Positions 46,960-57,800 of a stretch of DNA of 64,000 bases are shown here, piece after piece; the stretch's first letter is position 1, and each line of letters starts with the position of its first letter. Source of the DNA: Rhodococcus sp. Z13 (GTDB taxonomy: Bacteria > Actinomycetota > Actinomycetes > Mycobacteriales > Mycobacteriaceae). Under the pieces are notes generated by a model. It had not been told where the DNA came from. It searched no databases and saw only the letters and a program-made list of their open reading frames with translations. The stretch is taken from assembly GCF_025837095.1 (NCBI RefSeq), contig NZ_CP107551.1, forward strand, positions 1,842,352-1,906,351, given 5' to 3'. Position numbers and translations under genes: made by a program.

Positions 46960-47562
46960 ATGCCTGTGCCGCCCCCGGAGAGGATCGTCGAGCTCGTCTC
47001 CGATCTGCTCGCGAATGAGGGATACGACCTGGAGGACGCGGTGGTCACGGCTGCCGGCAAGCACAGTACGGTGCGTCTCCTGGTCGACAGTGACTCCGGT
47101 CTCGGCCTCGACGAGGCGGCCCGGCTGAGCCGGCTGGTATCCGAGAAGTTCGACAGCGTGTCCGACTTCGGGGAGGCACCCTACGTGCTCGAGGTCACCA
47201 GCCCCGGCATCGGTCGTCCACTGACGCATCCCCGCCACTGGCGGCGCGCACAGGGACGCAAGGCGAAGATCGAACTGGCCGACGAGACGATCGTGGCGCG
47301 CATCGGCGAACTCGTCGGTGACGAGATCCGGCTCGTCGTGCCCGACCGCTCCGGCCCCGTGCTGCGGGCGGTGCCGCTCGCCGAGGTGCGGCGCGCGGTG
47401 GTGGAGGTGGAGTTCTCGCCGGCCCCGCTGCGGGAACTCGAGCTCGCCGGGGGGCTCCCCGACGGCCGAGTGGCCGCCGGTGTGCTGCCGGAGGAGACCG
47501 GTGACGAGACCGACAACGACGACGATTCCGACGACGTGAACGAAACGAAGGTGGACAAGTGA
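46960..47562 (+). CDS. rimP: Ribosome maturation factor RimP
   Basis: Needed for 30S assembly. The 200-residue protein has the two RimP domains: N-terminal (about 1-95), with [25 protein letters not shown] and [15 protein letters not shown], and a C-terminal Sm-like barrel. An acidic tail ([14 protein letters not shown]) is added, as in other actinobacteria. The ATG is behind AACGAGGAG. It overlaps the nusA GTG by four bases and begins the rimP-nusA-ylxR-infB cluster conserved across bacteria. Confidence 0.94.
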   Translation: MPVPPPERIVELVSDLLANEGYDLEDAVVTAAGKHSTVRLLVDSDSGLGLDEAARLSRLVSEKFDSVSDFGEAPYVLEVTSPGIGRPLTHPRHWRRAQGRKAKIELADETIVARIGELVGDEIRLVVPDRSGPVLRAVPLAEVRRAVVEVEFSPAPLRELELAGGLPDGRVAAGVLPEETGDETDNDDDSDDVNETKVDK

Positions 47563-48587
47563 ATATCGAGATCGCGGCCCTGCGCATGCTGGAGGCCGAG
47601 AAGGGCATCCCGTTCGACGAGCTCATCGCGACGCTCGAGACGGCCCTGCTCACGGCCTACCGGCACGTCGAGGGCCATCAGCCCCACGCGCGGGTCGTCG
47701 TCGACACCAAGACCGGTGCCATCCAGGTCATCGCCGAGGAACGCGACGCCGACGGCACCCTGATCGCCGAGTGGGACGACACCCCGGAGGACTTCGGCCG
47801 CATCGCCGCCACGACCGCGCGGCAGGTCATCATGCAGCGCATCCGCGACGCCGAGCACGAGCAGCGGTTCGGCGAGTTCGCCGCCCACGAGGGTGAGATC
47901 GTCTCCGGTGTCGTCCAGCGCGACGCGCGCGCCAACGCCCGCGGCATGGTGGTCGTCAAGATCGGCGGCGAGGCCAACAACGCCGAGGGCCTGATCCCGC
48001 CGGCCGAGCAGGTGCCGGGGGAGACCTACGAGCACGGCGACCGCATCAAGTGCTACGTCGTGGGTGTCTCCCGCGGCCAGCGCGGCCCGCAGATCACCCT
48101 CTCGCGCACCCACCCGAACCTCGTGCGGAAGCTGTTCGCACTCGAGGTACCGGAGATCGCCGACGGCTCCGTCGAGATCGTCGCGGTGGCGCGCGAGGCG
48201 GGACACCGCTCCAAGATCGCCGTGCACTCGACCGTCCCCGGCCTCAACGCCAAGGGCGCGTGCATCGGCCCGATGGGCCAGCGCGTGCGCAACGTCATGC
48301 GCGAGCTCGGCGAGGAGAAGATCGACATCATCGACTACGACGAGGACCCGGCGAAGTTCGTCGGCAACGCCCTGTCGCCGTCGAAGGTGGTGTCCGTCAC
48401 GGTCGTCGACCCGGATGCGCGCGCCGCACGGGTCGTGGTCCCCGATTTCCAGTTGTCCCTGGCGATCGGCAAGGAGGGTCAAAACGCCCGGCTCGCGGCG
48501 CGCCTGACCGGCTGGCGCATCGACATCCGCAGCGACGCCGCGCCCGGCGGGAACGAGGGTTCGCGCCCCGGTCCGACAGGCGCATGA
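47559..48587 (+). CDS. nusA: Transcription termination/antitermination factor NusA
   Basis: Binds RNA polymerase and nascent RNA. The 342-residue protein has the N-terminal polymerase-binding domain (about 1-105), an S1 domain (about 110-180; [22 protein letters not shown]) and two KH domains (185-335; [58 protein letters not shown]). The C-terminal acidic repeats of E. coli NusA are absent, as is normal outside proteobacteria. The start is GTG within the rimP stop. Confidence 0.96.
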   Translation: MNIEIAALRMLEAEKGIPFDELIATLETALLTAYRHVEGHQPHARVVVDTKTGAIQVIAEERDADGTLIAEWDDTPEDFGRIAATTARQVIMQRIRDAEHEQRFGEFAAHEGEIVSGVVQRDARANARGMVVVKIGGEANNAEGLIPPAEQVPGETYEHGDRIKCYVVGVSRGQRGPQITLSRTHPNLVRKLFALEVPEIADGSVEIVAVAREAGHRSKIAVHSTVPGLNAKGACIGPMGQRVRNVMRELGEEKIDIIDYDEDPAKFVGNALSPSKVVSVTVVDPDARAARVVVPDFQLSLAIGKEGQNARLAARLTGWRIDIRSDAAPGGNEGSRPGPTGA

Positions 48588-48631
48588 GGGTGGGATGCGG
48601 GATTCCGGGCAAAACAGCGGTACAGTGGTCG

Positions 48632-48940
48632 ATGGTTCAGCATGACCTGTCATCGACCGACGGGGAACGCACCTTCCCGGTGCGAACCTGCATCGGATGT
48701 CGGCAGAGAACGCTGGCTGCCGATCTGCTGCGGGTCGTGGCGCGGAAACAGGAACCCTCGGGTTTCGCCGTGGTTCCCGATCCCGACCGCAGGCTTCCCG
48801 GGCGAGGAGCATGGTTGCATCCCTCTCCGGAGTGCCTCGGTCTCGCCGTTCGGCGCCGAGCATTCGGCAGGGCACTGCGCGTGACCGGGAATCCGGACAC
48901 CGCGGCGCTGGATCAGCTGGTCGGGTCCACGGAAGAGTGA
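48632..48940 (+). CDS. ylxR: YlxR/DUF448 RNA-binding protein
   Basis: A 102-residue member of the YlxR family found between nusA and infB in many bacteria. Conserved blocks are RTCIGCRQRTLAADLLRVV, PGRGAWLHPSPECLGLAVRRRAFGRAL. In Bacillus, YlxR has been linked to gene-expression control and to RNase P, but a general role is unsettled. The ATG lies 44 bases after nusA, with no strong ribosome site. It is separated from infB by 203 bases. Confidence 0.9.
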   Translation: MVQHDLSSTDGERTFPVRTCIGCRQRTLAADLLRVVARKQEPSGFAVVPDPDRRLPGRGAWLHPSPECLGLAVRRRAFGRALRVTGNPDTAALDQLVGSTEE

Positions 48941-49143
48941 GCACGGACGCATGGATCGGCTTCGGCCGGGTAGGCGACCGTGGGAACTGAAGACGAGGAA
49001 CACCAACAGTGACATCGCACTCTGAGAAGAACAGGCACGAACACTCATGAGCACACCGTGAAGCACCAGCGATGAACGTCCATCGGAGATAACCCGAGGT
49101 CGTGCGGGCAGTCGGCCGCTCGACCTCATCAGTGAGGAGAGCA

Positions 49144-52006
49144 GTGGCAGGCAAGGCCCGCGTGCACGAGTTGGCCAAGGAACTCGGTGTCACCAGTAAG
49201 GAACTACTCGCGAAGCTCAAGGAGCAGGGCGAGTTCGTGAAGTCCGCGTCGTCGACGGTCGAGCCCCCCGTGGCCCGTCGTCTGCGCGAGTCGTTCGGCA
49301 AGACGGAAGGCGACAAGCCGGCCGACAAGGCCGCAACCCCCGCACCGAAGCCCGGTGCGCCCCGGCCGGGTCCCCGGCCCGCCGCTCCCGCCGCCCCGGC
49401 GGCCGAGACGGCACGCCCGAAGCCGGGCGCCCCGAAGCCGGCGGCTCCGAAGCCCGCACCGGCTCCGGAGAAACCCGCGGCCCCCGCTGCCCCGGCGGCG
49501 GCCCAGGCCCCGGCTCCGAGCCCGGCCCCGCAGGCTCCGCCGCGAAGCCCGGCCCGAAGCCGGCCGGTCCGCGCCCGGGTCCGAAGACCCCGCGCGTCGG
49601 CAACAACCCCTATTCGACGGCTCCCGCCGAGCGTCCCGCTCCGCGTCCGGCCGGGCCGCGTCCCGGCCCGGGCGGACCGCGCCCGACGCCGGGTCAGGTC
49701 GGCCCCCGTCCGACCCCGGTCAGGGACGTCCCGCCGCGGGTCCCGGTGGACCGCGCCCGACCCCCGGCCCGGGCGGACCTCGTCCGGCTCCCGGCCAGGG
49801 CGGACCGCGTCCGGCCGCCGGCCCCGGTGGACCTCGTCCGGCTCCCGGCCAGGGCGGACCGCGTCCGTCCCCGGGCTCGATGCCTCCCCGCCCGAACCCG
49901 GGTGCCATGCCGCAGCGTGCTCCGCGTCCGGCGGCGACCGGCCGTCCGGGTCGTCCCGGCGCGCCCGGTGGACGTCCCGGTGGTGGCGGCGGCGGTTACC
50001 GCGGTGGCGGTGGCGGTGCTCCCGCGGGTGCCGGTGCTCCCGGCGGCTTCCGGGGTCGTCCCGGCGGTGGCGGTCGCGGCCGCGGTGGTGCGGCCGGTGC
50101 CTTCGGCCGTCCCGGTGGCGCTCCGCGTCGTGGTCGCAAGTCGAAGCGGCAGAAGCGGCAGGAATACGATTCGATGCAGGCGCCGTCGGTCGGCGGTGTC
50201 CGGCTGCCGCGCGGCAACGGTGAGACCATCCGGCTCGCGCGCGGCGCGTCGCTGTCCGACTTCGCGGAGAAGATCGACGCGAACCCGTCGGCCCTGGTCC
50301 AGGCGCTGTTCAATCTCGGTGAGATGGTGACGGCGACCCAGTCCGTCAACGACGAGATCCTCGAGCTGCTCGGCGCCGAGATGAACTACGTCGTGCAGGT
50401 CGTCTCGCCCGAGGACGAGGACCGCGAGCTGCTCGAATCGTTCGACATCCAGTACGGCGAGGACGAGGGCACGGAGGAGGACCTCCGTCAGCGTCCGCCG
50501 GTGGTCACCGTCATGGGTCACGTCGACCACGGCAAGACCCGCCTGCTCGATACGATCCGCAAGGCGAACGTCGGTGCCGGCGAGGCCGGCGGCATCACCC
50601 AGCACATCGGTGCCTACCAGGTGATGACGCACCTCAACGGCGAGGACCGCCTGATCACCTTCATCGACACCCCGGGTCACGAGGCGTTCACCGCCATGCG
50701 TGCCCGCGGTGCGAAGTCGACGGACATCGCGATCCTCGTGGTCGCGGCCGACGACGGCGTCATGCCGCAGACGGTGGAGGCGATCAACCACGCCCAGGCG
50801 GCGGACGTCCCGATCGTGGTTGCTGTCAACAAGATCGACAAGGAGGGTGCGAACCCCCAGAAGATCCGTCAGCAGCTCACCGAGTACGGCCTCGTCGCGG
50901 AGGAGTACGGCGGCGACACCATGTTCGTCGACATCTCCGCCAAGCAGAACATCAACATCGACGAGCTGCTCGAAGCGGTGCTGCTCACCGCCGACGCGGC
51001 CCTCGATCTGCGGGCCAACCCCGACATGGAGGCGCAGGGCGTCGCCATCGAGGCGCACCTCGACCGCGGTCGCGGTCCGGTCGCGACGGTGCTCGTCCAG
51101 CGCGGCACCCTGCGGGTCGGTGACTCGATCGTCGCCGGCGACGCCTACGGCCGCGTGCGCCGCATGATCGACGAGCACGGCGAGGACGTCCTCGAGGCGC
51201 TCCCGTCGCGTCCGGTGCAGGTCGTCGGCTTCACCTCGGTGCCCGGCGCAGGTGACAACCTGGTCGTGGTCGAGGAGGACCGCATCGCACGGCAGATCGC
51301 CGACCGGCGCAACGCCCGCAAGCGCAACGCGCTGGCGGCCCGCAGCCGCAAGCGCATCAGCCTCGAGGACCTCGATGCCGCGCTCAAGGAGCACAACGAG
51401 CTCAACCTCATCCTCAAGGGCGACAACTCGGGTACCGTCGAGGCCCTCGAGGAGGCCCTCATGGGTATCGAGGTCGACGACGAGGTGCGCCTGCGGGTCA
51501 TCGACCGCGGTGTCGGTGGCGTCACCGAGACCAACGTCAACCTCGCTGCCGCGTCGAACGCCGTGATCATCGGCTTCAACGTCCGCGCCGAGGGCAAGGC
51601 CACGGAGCTCGCGAACCGCGAGGGCGTCGACATCCGCTACTACTCGGTCATCTACCAGGCGATCGACGAGGTGGAGAAGGCCCTCAAGGGCATGCTCAAG
51701 CCGATCTACGAGGAGGTCGAGCTCGGCCGCGCCGAGATCCGCGCGATCTTCAAGTCGTCGAAGGTCGGCAACATCGCGGGTTGCCTCGTGCAGTCCGGCA
51801 TCGTCAAGCGCAACGCGAAGGCGCGCCTGCTCCGCGACAACAACGTCGTGGCGGAGAGCGTCACCATCTCGTCGCTGCGCCGCGAGAAGGACGACGTCAC
51901 CGAGGTCCGCGAAGGCTTCGAGTGCGGTATGACGATCACCTACTCCGACATCAAGGTCGGTGACGTGATCGAGGCGTACGAGTTGCGCGAGAAGCCGCGC
52001 GACTGA
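49144..52006 (+). CDS. infB: Translation initiation factor IF-2, with two apparent frame breaks
   Basis: IF-2 places initiator tRNA on the ribosome using GTP. The N-terminal domain begins at GTG behind GAGGAGAG ([31 protein letters not shown]). A Pro/Ala/Gly linker follows. The G domain has GHVDHGKT (G1), DTPGHEAF (G3) and NKID (G4), with domains II-IV to residue about 954. The frame changes twice in the linker: near 49537-49538 (one C short) and near 49718-49720 (one G short). In between, a third frame reads [21 protein letters not shown], the expected IF-2 linker. Restoring one base at each site gives one 954-residue product. These are probably sequencing errors, as infB is essential. Confidence 0.9.
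49739..49873 (+). repeat. Five 27-bp tandem repeats in the infB linker
   Basis: Five 27-bp units encode G(P/Q)GGPRP(T/A/S)(P/A) repeats of nine residues. Unit two and unit four share CCTCGTCCGGCTCCC; units three and five share CAGGGCGGACCGCGTCCG. Such high-GC minisatellites are prone to slippage and to sequencing error. Confidence 0.9.
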
Positions 52007-52090
52007 TCTACCCGCGCCCGTGGCGGTGGACGATGCGTCGTTCGCCGCCACGGGTGTGTCGGGGTGTCCGACCGCCGACGGGAGAACCGG

Positions 52091-52381
52091 ATGTATCTGG
52101 GAGCGCTCGAATTCGACCTGCTGCTCGGTGACGTGCATTCGCTCAAACAGAAGCGGGCGGCCATCCGCCCCGTCGTCGCCGAACTGCGCCGCTTCGGTGT
52201 GTCGGCGGCGGAGACGGGGGAACACGATCTCTACCGCAGGGCGCGGATCGGAGTGGCGGTCGTCGCACCCGACTTCGCGCACGTGGGGGAGATACTGGAC
52301 AAGTGTGAGCGGCTGGTGGCCCAGCGGCCCGAACTCGACCTGCTGTCCACCAGACGCAGACTGTTCGGACCCGAGGACTGA
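52091..52381 (+). CDS. DUF503 protein (YlxP-like)
   Basis: A 96-residue ferredoxin-like-fold protein of the DUF503/YlxP family, usually between infB and rbfA. It begins [32 protein letters not shown], then [25 protein letters not shown] and [10 protein letters not shown]. Its conserved place suggests a part in ribosome maturation, but function is not known. The ATG follows GGGAGAACCGG. Confidence 0.92.
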   Translation: MYLGALEFDLLLGDVHSLKQKRAAIRPVVAELRRFGVSAAETGEHDLYRRARIGVAVVAPDFAHVGEILDKCERLVAQRPELDLLSTRRRLFGPED

Positions 52382-52434
52382 ACCGGGCCGCACGACCGGC
52401 CGCCACGGGGCGGTCGCAGAGAGGAACGAACGAC

Positions 52435-52890
52435 ATGGCCGATCCAGCACGGGCTCGCCGCCTCGCGAAGCGCATCGCCACGATCGTGGCCACGGCGATC
52501 GACCACGAGATCAAGGATCCACGGCTGCAGTACGTGACGATCACCGACGCCAAGGTCACCGCGGATCTGCACGACGCCACCGTCTACTACACGGTCCGGG
52601 GCGCCGACCTGGAGACCGAACCCGACTACGCCGAGGCCGCCGCCGGCCTGGAGAAGGCCAAGGGCGTGCTGCGCAGCAAGGTCGGCGCCGGTACCGGGGT
52701 GCGGTTCACCCCGACGCTGACCTTCGTCACCGACACCGTGCCCGACACGGCCCGGCACATGGAGGAGCTGCTGGCCAAGGCCCGCGCCGCCGACGACGCC
52801 GTCGCCCGTGCGCGTGAGGGCGCCGTGCCCGCCGGCGACGCCGATCCCTACAAGGAGCCCCGTGAACGCGACACCGGTGACTTCGAGTAG
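52435..52890 (+). CDS. rbfA: Ribosome-binding factor A
   Basis: Matures the 5' end of 16S rRNA in the 30S subunit and helps in cold adaptation. The 151-residue protein has the type II KH fold: [48 protein letters not shown] and [38 protein letters not shown] short acidic tail follows. Its last 29 bases overlap the start of the DHH phosphoesterase. Confidence 0.95.
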   Translation: MADPARARRLAKRIATIVATAIDHEIKDPRLQYVTITDAKVTADLHDATVYYTVRGADLETEPDYAEAAAGLEKAKGVLRSKVGAGTGVRFTPTLTFVTDTVPDTARHMEELLAKARAADDAVARAREGAVPAGDADPYKEPRERDTGDFE

Positions 52891-53863
52891 CGAGGGCATG
52901 TCCGACTCGGTCGACCTGCAGGGCGCCGCCGCGTTGCTGGACGCGGCGGCGACCGTCACCGTGCTGTGCCACGTCAACCCCGACGCCGACACCCTCGGCA
53001 GCGGGCTCGCCCTCGGGCTGGTGCTGGAACGGCGCGGCGTCGCAGTGCAGGTCGCGTTCGGCTCACCGGCCGCCGTGCCGGAATCGATGCGGTCCCTGCC
53101 GGGCGGGCATCTCGTGGTGCCCGCCGCGGACGTCCGGCGCGACGCCGACTTGGTGGTGACCGTCGATTGCGGCACCGCCGGCCGGCTCGGTTCGCTGCGC
53201 GACCGGCTCGACGGTGCCCCCCGCACCCTGGTGATCGACCACCACCTCTCCAACACCCGCTTCGGCACCCACAACCTCATCGAACCGGAGTCCGAGGCCA
53301 CCGCGGTGGTCCTCGCGAACCTGTTCGACGTGTGGGGTGTGGAGATCGACGCCGACCTGGCGCACTGCCTCTACGCCGGTCTCGTCACCGACACCGGCTC
53401 GTTCCGGTGGGGCCGCCCCGACGCCCACCGCCTGGCCGAACGCCTCCTCGCCACCGGCATCGACGGCTCGGCCATCACCCGCACGCTGCTCGACACGCAC
53501 CCCTTCGGCTGGCTGCCGATGCTCTCGTCCGTGCTCGCCTCCGCGACCCTCGCTCCCGAGGCCGCCGACGGCAGGGGTCTGGTCTACGCGTTCGTGCGCC
53601 GCGCCGACGCGGCGGATCTCGGCCCGGAGGAGGTCGAGAGCGTCATCGACATCGTGCGCACCACCGCCGAGGCCGAGGTGGCCGCGGTGTTCAAGGAGGT
53701 CGGCCCGCAGCAGTGGACCGTCTCGCTGCGCGCGAAGACCGCCGTGGACGTGTCCGCCGTCGCCGCCGAACTCGGGGGCGGCGGACATCGCTTCGCCGCA
53801 GGCTACACCGCCCACGGTGACCCCGACCACATCGTCGCCGCGCTGCGCGACGTGCTCGGTTGA
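52862..53863 (+). CDS. DHH/DHHA1 phosphoesterase (NrnA / c-di-AMP phosphodiesterase type)
   Basis: Degrades short oligoribonucleotides and, in mycobacteria (Rv2837c), c-di-AMP and pAp. The 333-residue protein has [17 protein letters not shown] and VTVDCG (metal-binding), the DHH motif in [25 protein letters not shown], and the DHHA1 substrate motif [11 protein letters not shown] chose the GTG behind AAGGAGCCCC, within the rbfA 3' end; an ATG 36 bases later is possible. It ends in a TTGA overlap with the MATE gene. Confidence 0.93.
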   Translation: MNATPVTSSSEGMSDSVDLQGAAALLDAAATVTVLCHVNPDADTLGSGLALGLVLERRGVAVQVAFGSPAAVPESMRSLPGGHLVVPAADVRRDADLVVTVDCGTAGRLGSLRDRLDGAPRTLVIDHHLSNTRFGTHNLIEPESEATAVVLANLFDVWGVEIDADLAHCLYAGLVTDTGSFRWGRPDAHRLAERLLATGIDGSAITRTLLDTHPFGWLPMLSSVLASATLAPEAADGRGLVYAFVRRADAADLGPEEVESVIDIVRTTAEAEVAAVFKEVGPQQWTVSLRAKTAVDVSAVAAELGGGGHRFAAGYTAHGDPDHIVAALRDVLG

Positions 53864-55230
53864 CCGCGAACAGCGAGGGCGGCACCCCGGCACCGGAGAT
53901 CACCGGCCGGCGCATCCTCGGTCTCGCCGTGCCCGCACTCGGGGTGCTCGCCGCCGAACCGCTCTACCTGCTGTTCGACATCGCCGTCGTCGGCCGTCTC
54001 GGCGCCCTGCCCCTCGCCGGCCTGGCGATCGGCGGGCTGATCCTCGCGCAGGTGAGCACCCAGCTGACCTTCCTGTCCTACGGCACCACCTCCCGCTCCG
54101 CCCGCTTCCACGGCGCCGACCGGCACGACGACGCGGTGGAGGAGGGGGCGCAGGCCACCTGGCTCGCCCTCGCCGTCGGGCTCGTCGTCCTCGTCGCCGG
54201 GCAACTCCTGGCCGTCCCCGTCGCCCGCCTGCTCGGCGGGGACTCCGACATCGCCGCCGAGGCGGTGTCGTGGCTGCGGGTCGCGCTGTTCGGCGCCCCG
54301 CTCATCCTCGTCGGGATGGCCGGCAACGGCTGGATGCGCGGCGTCCAGGACACCGTGCGGCCGCTGCGGTACGTGATCGCCGGGCTCGCCCTGTCGGCGG
54401 TGCTGTGCCCGATGCTGGTGCACGGGCTGCTCGGCGCACCCCGCTGGGAACTCGTCGGCTCCGCCGTGGCGAACGTGGCGGGTCAGTGCGTCTCGGCCGC
54501 GCTGTTCCTGCTCGCCCTGATCCGCGAGGGGGTGCCGCTGCGGCCGCGACTGGAGATCATCGGCGCGCAGCTGCGGCTCGGCCGCGACCTCATCGCCCGC
54601 AGCCTCGCCTTCCAAGCGTGCTTCCTGTCCGCCGCGGCGGTCGCCTCCCGCTTCGGTGCCGCCGCGGTCGCCGGGCACCAGGTGGTGCTGCAGCTGTGGA
54701 ACTTCGTGACCCTGACCCTGGACTCGCTCGCCATCGCGGCGCAGGCCCTCGTCGGCGCCGCCCTCGGGGCGGCCGACCGTCGCGGCGCGACCCGCCTGGC
54801 GTGGCGGGTCACCGCCTGGTCGGCGGTCTTCGCGGCGGTGCTCGCCCTGGTCTTCCTCGCCGGCCGCAGCGTGATCCCCGGCCTGTTCACCGGCGACACC
54901 GAGGTGCTCGACCAGGTCGGTGTCGCCTGGTGGTTCTTCGTGGCCGTCATGCCCGTCGCCGGGGTGGTGTTCGCCCTCGACGGGGTACTCCTCGGGGCGG
55001 GCGACGCCGCCTTCCTGCGCACGGCGACCCTTGCTTCGGCGCTGCTCGGCTTCCTGCCGCTGATCTGGCTGTCGCTCGCGAACGACTGGGGTCTGGCCGG
55101 GATCTGGACGGGGCTTACCGTGTTCATCGTGTTCCGGATGATCGCCGTCGTGGCGCGGACCCTCTCGGGCCGCTGGGCGGTGACGGGCGCGGACCGGCAG
55201 GTGCGTGCCCACGACGAGTCAGGAGGTTAG
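53860..55230 (+). CDS. dinF: MATE-family efflux transporter (DinF type)
   Basis: A 456-residue, 12-helix multidrug/oxidant exporter. It begins GRRILGLAVPALGVLAAEPLYLLFDIAVVGRLGALPLAGLAIGG, the DinF signature, and has internal two-fold repeats, each six helices. The Asp in LYLLFDIAVVG is the likely cation site. TTG is the start within the stop of the DHH gene, as in Rv2837c-Rv2836c. The frame ends sharing one base with a possible GTG of the next gene. Confidence 0.92.
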   Translation: MTANSEGGTPAPEITGRRILGLAVPALGVLAAEPLYLLFDIAVVGRLGALPLAGLAIGGLILAQVSTQLTFLSYGTTSRSARFHGADRHDDAVEEGAQATWLALAVGLVVLVAGQLLAVPVARLLGGDSDIAAEAVSWLRVALFGAPLILVGMAGNGWMRGVQDTVRPLRYVIAGLALSAVLCPMLVHGLLGAPRWELVGSAVANVAGQCVSAALFLLALIREGVPLRPRLEIIGAQLRLGRDLIARSLAFQACFLSAAAVASRFGAAAVAGHQVVLQLWNFVTLTLDSLAIAAQALVGAALGAADRRGATRLAWRVTAWSAVFAAVLALVFLAGRSVIPGLFTGDTEVLDQVGVAWWFFVAVMPVAGVVFALDGVLLGAGDAAFLRTATLASALLGFLPLIWLSLANDWGLAGIWTGLTVFIVFRMIAVVARTLSGRWAVTGADRQVRAHDESGG

Positions 55231-55235
55231 TGCCG

Positions 55236-56174
55236 GTGGCAGCGAAGCTGTGGGCGATCAGCGACATCCATGTGGGCCACCGGGGTAACCGACCGGTCAC
55301 CGAGGACCTGCATCCCGAGTCCCCGGACGACTGGCTCATCGTCGCCGGCGACGTGTCGGAGAAGACCGACGACATCCGGTGGGCACTGCAACTGCTGCGC
55401 AGCCGGTTCGCGAAGGTGATCTGGGTGCCCGGCAACCACGAACTGTGGACCACCGCCAAGGATCCGGTGCAGATGCACGGCGTCGCCCGCTACGACTACC
55501 TCGTGACGATGTGCCGCGAACTCGACGTCCTCACCCCCGAGGACCCCTATCCCGTCTGGGAGGGCCAGGACGGCCCCGTCGTGCTCGTGCCGATGTTCCT
55601 GCTCTACGACTACTCGTTCCTGCCGGAGGGCACCACCACCAAGGCCGACGGGCTCGCGCTCGCCCGCGAACGCAACGTCGTCGCCACCGACGAGTTCCTG
55701 CTCAGACCGGATCCGTACATCTCGCGCGACACCTGGTGCCGGGCCCGCCTCGAGCAGACCCGCAAGCGCCTCGACGCGCTCGACCCGGCGCTGCCCACGG
55801 TGCTGATCAACCACTTCCCGCTGGTACGTGAACCCACGCGGATGCTGTTCTACCCGGAGTTCGCGCTGTGGTGCGGCACCACCGAGACCGCCGACTGGCA
55901 TCTGCGCTACCGCGCCCTGTGCAGCGTGTACGGACACCTGCACATCCCCCGCACCACCTACTACGACGGGGTGCGCTTCGAGGAGGTGTCGGTCGGCTAC
56001 CCGCGCGAGTGGCAGCGCCGCGGCCTGCAGAAGCAGCCGCTGCGGCAGATCCTGCCGGTCCCGGACTACCCGCCCGGCAGCCTGAACAAGTGGGGCGGTC
56101 ACTTCACGGTGACCCCCGAGATGGAAGCGGAAGCGGAGAAGATGCGGGCACAACGAGAGAAGGAGTTGCGGTGA
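55236..56174 (+). CDS. Calcineurin-like metallophosphoesterase
   Basis: A 312-residue phosphoesterase. Metal motifs are in order: WAISDIHVGH (D-x-H), LIVAGDVSE (GD), WVPGNHELW (GNHE), VLINHFPL and SVYGHLHIP (GHLH). The substrate is unknown. Homologues sit directly before pptT in mycobacteria (Rv2795c), with which its stop overlaps (GTGA). The two are probably co-regulated. I chose the second GTG, nine bases from AGGAGG; the first GTG is only three bases from it. Confidence 0.92.
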   Translation: MAAKLWAISDIHVGHRGNRPVTEDLHPESPDDWLIVAGDVSEKTDDIRWALQLLRSRFAKVIWVPGNHELWTTAKDPVQMHGVARYDYLVTMCRELDVLTPEDPYPVWEGQDGPVVLVPMFLLYDYSFLPEGTTTKADGLALARERNVVATDEFLLRPDPYISRDTWCRARLEQTRKRLDALDPALPTVLINHFPLVREPTRMLFYPEFALWCGTTETADWHLRYRALCSVYGHLHIPRTTYYDGVRFEEVSVGYPREWQRRGLQKQPLRQILPVPDYPPGSLNKWGGHFTVTPEMEAEAEKMRAQREKELR

Positions 56175-56872
56175 CCGAAACCGGACAGGGGACCGAGACA
56201 CGGGAGGCGCTGATCGCGCGGATCGTGCCGGACGGCGTCGCCGCTGCCGAACTGTTCGCCGACCCACCGGGGCTGCGGCCGCATCCGCAGGAGGAACACC
56301 TCGTCGCCCGCGCGGTGGACAAGCGGCGCCGCGAGTTCGCCGGCGCGCGGCACTGCGCCCGCCAGGCCATGCGCACCCTCGGCGTCGATCCCGCCCCCGT
56401 CCTGCGCGGTGAGAAGGGCGACCCCATCTGGCCCCGCGGCCTCGTCGGTAGCCTCACCCACTGCGACGGCTACCGCGGAGCCGTCCTCGGCTACGCGCTG
56501 CAGATCCGCTCGCTCGGCATCGACGCCGAACCGCACGACGTGCTGCCCGACGGGGTACTGCCCGCGGTCAGCCTCGACGTCGAACGCGAGTGGCTCGCCT
56601 CCGCCGGCGACGACCTGCACTGGGACCGCCTGCTGTTCTGCGCCAAGGAGGCCACCTACAAGGCGTGGTTCCCGCTCACCAAGCGGTGGCTGGGCTTCGA
56701 GGACGCGCACATCACCTTCGAGCGCGACACCACCGCCGACGCGGTGACGGGCACCTTCCACTCCCGTCTGCTCGTCCCCGGCGACACCCTCGACGGCGAC
56801 GTCCTCACCGGATTCGACGGACGCTGGCTCATCGCCGACGGTCTCGTCCTGACCGCGATCACGGTGCGCTGA
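56171..56872 (+). CDS. pptT: 4'-phosphopantetheinyl transferase
   Basis: Attaches the phosphopantetheine arm to carrier proteins of polyketide, siderophore and lipid synthesis; essential in mycobacteria. The 233-residue EntD/Sfp-type enzyme has the conserved [30 protein letters not shown], Asp118-x-Glu120 in [12 protein letters not shown], and [15 protein letters not shown] with Lys159, Glu160 and Lys164. The GTG start is inside the phosphoesterase stop and its TGA overlaps the truB ATG, so the three genes are coupled. Confidence 0.95.
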   Translation: MTETGQGTETREALIARIVPDGVAAAELFADPPGLRPHPQEEHLVARAVDKRRREFAGARHCARQAMRTLGVDPAPVLRGEKGDPIWPRGLVGSLTHCDGYRGAVLGYALQIRSLGIDAEPHDVLPDGVLPAVSLDVEREWLASAGDDLHWDRLLFCAKEATYKAWFPLTKRWLGFEDAHITFERDTTADAVTGTFHSRLLVPGDTLDGDVLTGFDGRWLIADGLVLTAITVR

Positions 56873-57789
56873 TGAACGACATCACCACCGAACATCCCGC
56901 CCTGGCCCGCGCGGGCCTGCTCGTCGTCGACAAGCCCGCCGGCATGACCAGCCACGACGTGGTGGCCCGCTGCCGCCGGCTGCTCGGCACCCGCAAGGTC
57001 GGGCACGCGGGCACCCTCGACCCGATGGCGACCGGCGTGCTCGTCCTCGGCGTCGAACGCGCCACGAAACTCCTCGGCCTGCTCGCCCTGACCACCAAGT
57101 CGTACACCGCGACGATCCGTCTCGGGCAGAGCACGGTCACGGACGACGCCGAGGGTGAGACCGTCGCGACCACCGATGCCACGCACGTGACCGACGAGCG
57201 GATCGCCGGGGAAGTGGCGGCCCTGACCGGCGACATCCAGCAGGTGCCCGCCAGCGTCAGCGCCATCAAGATCGACGGCAAGCGCGCCTACGCCCGCATG
57301 CGCGAGGGGGAGAGCGTCGAACTGAAGGCCCGGCCGGTGACCGTCTCGCGCTTCGACGTCCTCGCCCGCCGCGACCTCCCCGAGGACGGATTCGTCGATC
57401 TCGACGTCGAAGTGGACTGCTCGTCCGGCACCTACATCCGGGCGCTGGCCCGCGATCTCGGTACCGCTCTCGGGGTGGGTGGGCACCTGACGGCGTTGCG
57501 GCGCACGAAGGTCGGGCCGTTCGGGCTCGAACACGCCCGCACCCTCGAACAGCTCGCCGACGATCCGCGGCCGAGCCTCGACCTCGACGCTGCCGTCCGC
57601 ACCGCCTTCGAGTGCCGGACCGTCAGCAACGAGGAGGCCGCACTGCTCGCCAACGGCCGCTGGCTCGAGCCCGTGGGGATCCGCGGGGTCTACGCTGCCG
57701 TGGACGCGCAGGGCCGGGCCGCCGCGCTGCTGCAGGAGAAGGGCAAGCGGGCCGCGGCCGTGTTCGTGGTGCGGCCCTCCAACATGTAG
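56872..57789 (+). CDS. truB: tRNA pseudouridine-55 synthase
   Basis: Converts U55 in the T-loop of tRNAs to pseudouridine. The 305-residue protein has [16 protein letters not shown], the catalytic Asp50 in [65 protein letters not shown] and a short PUA-like C-terminal domain. The ATG shares a base with the pptT stop. Its end lies 11 bases from the convergent mntR, with no hairpin visible. Confidence 0.96.
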   Translation: MNDITTEHPALARAGLLVVDKPAGMTSHDVVARCRRLLGTRKVGHAGTLDPMATGVLVLGVERATKLLGLLALTTKSYTATIRLGQSTVTDDAEGETVATTDATHVTDERIAGEVAALTGDIQQVPASVSAIKIDGKRAYARMREGESVELKARPVTVSRFDVLARRDLPEDGFVDLDVEVDCSSGTYIRALARDLGTALGVGGHLTALRRTKVGPFGLEHARTLEQLADDPRPSLDLDAAVRTAFECRTVSNEEAALLANGRWLEPVGIRGVYAAVDAQGRAAALLQEKGKRAAAVFVVRPSNM

Positions 57790-57800
57790 AGGGCCCGAGC

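Noticed and set aside
49739-49873. Tandem 27-bp units considered as a CRISPR-like array
   Set aside because: There are no unique spacers; units are contiguous and encode the Gly-Pro-Arg repeats of the IF-2 linker.
49694-52450. Very long open frame on the minus strand opposite infB (and similar ones opposite rpsB, ispG, mqo, proS, pbp)
   Set aside because: These are mirror frames produced by GC-rich codon bias. Their translations are low-complexity and lack domains, and the plus strand encodes clear conserved proteins.
53337-55235. Open frame running through the DHH and MATE genes ahead of the metallophosphoesterase
   Set aside because: It is the Arg/Pro-rich shadow of two real genes. Phosphoesterase homology begins only at the GTG near 55236.
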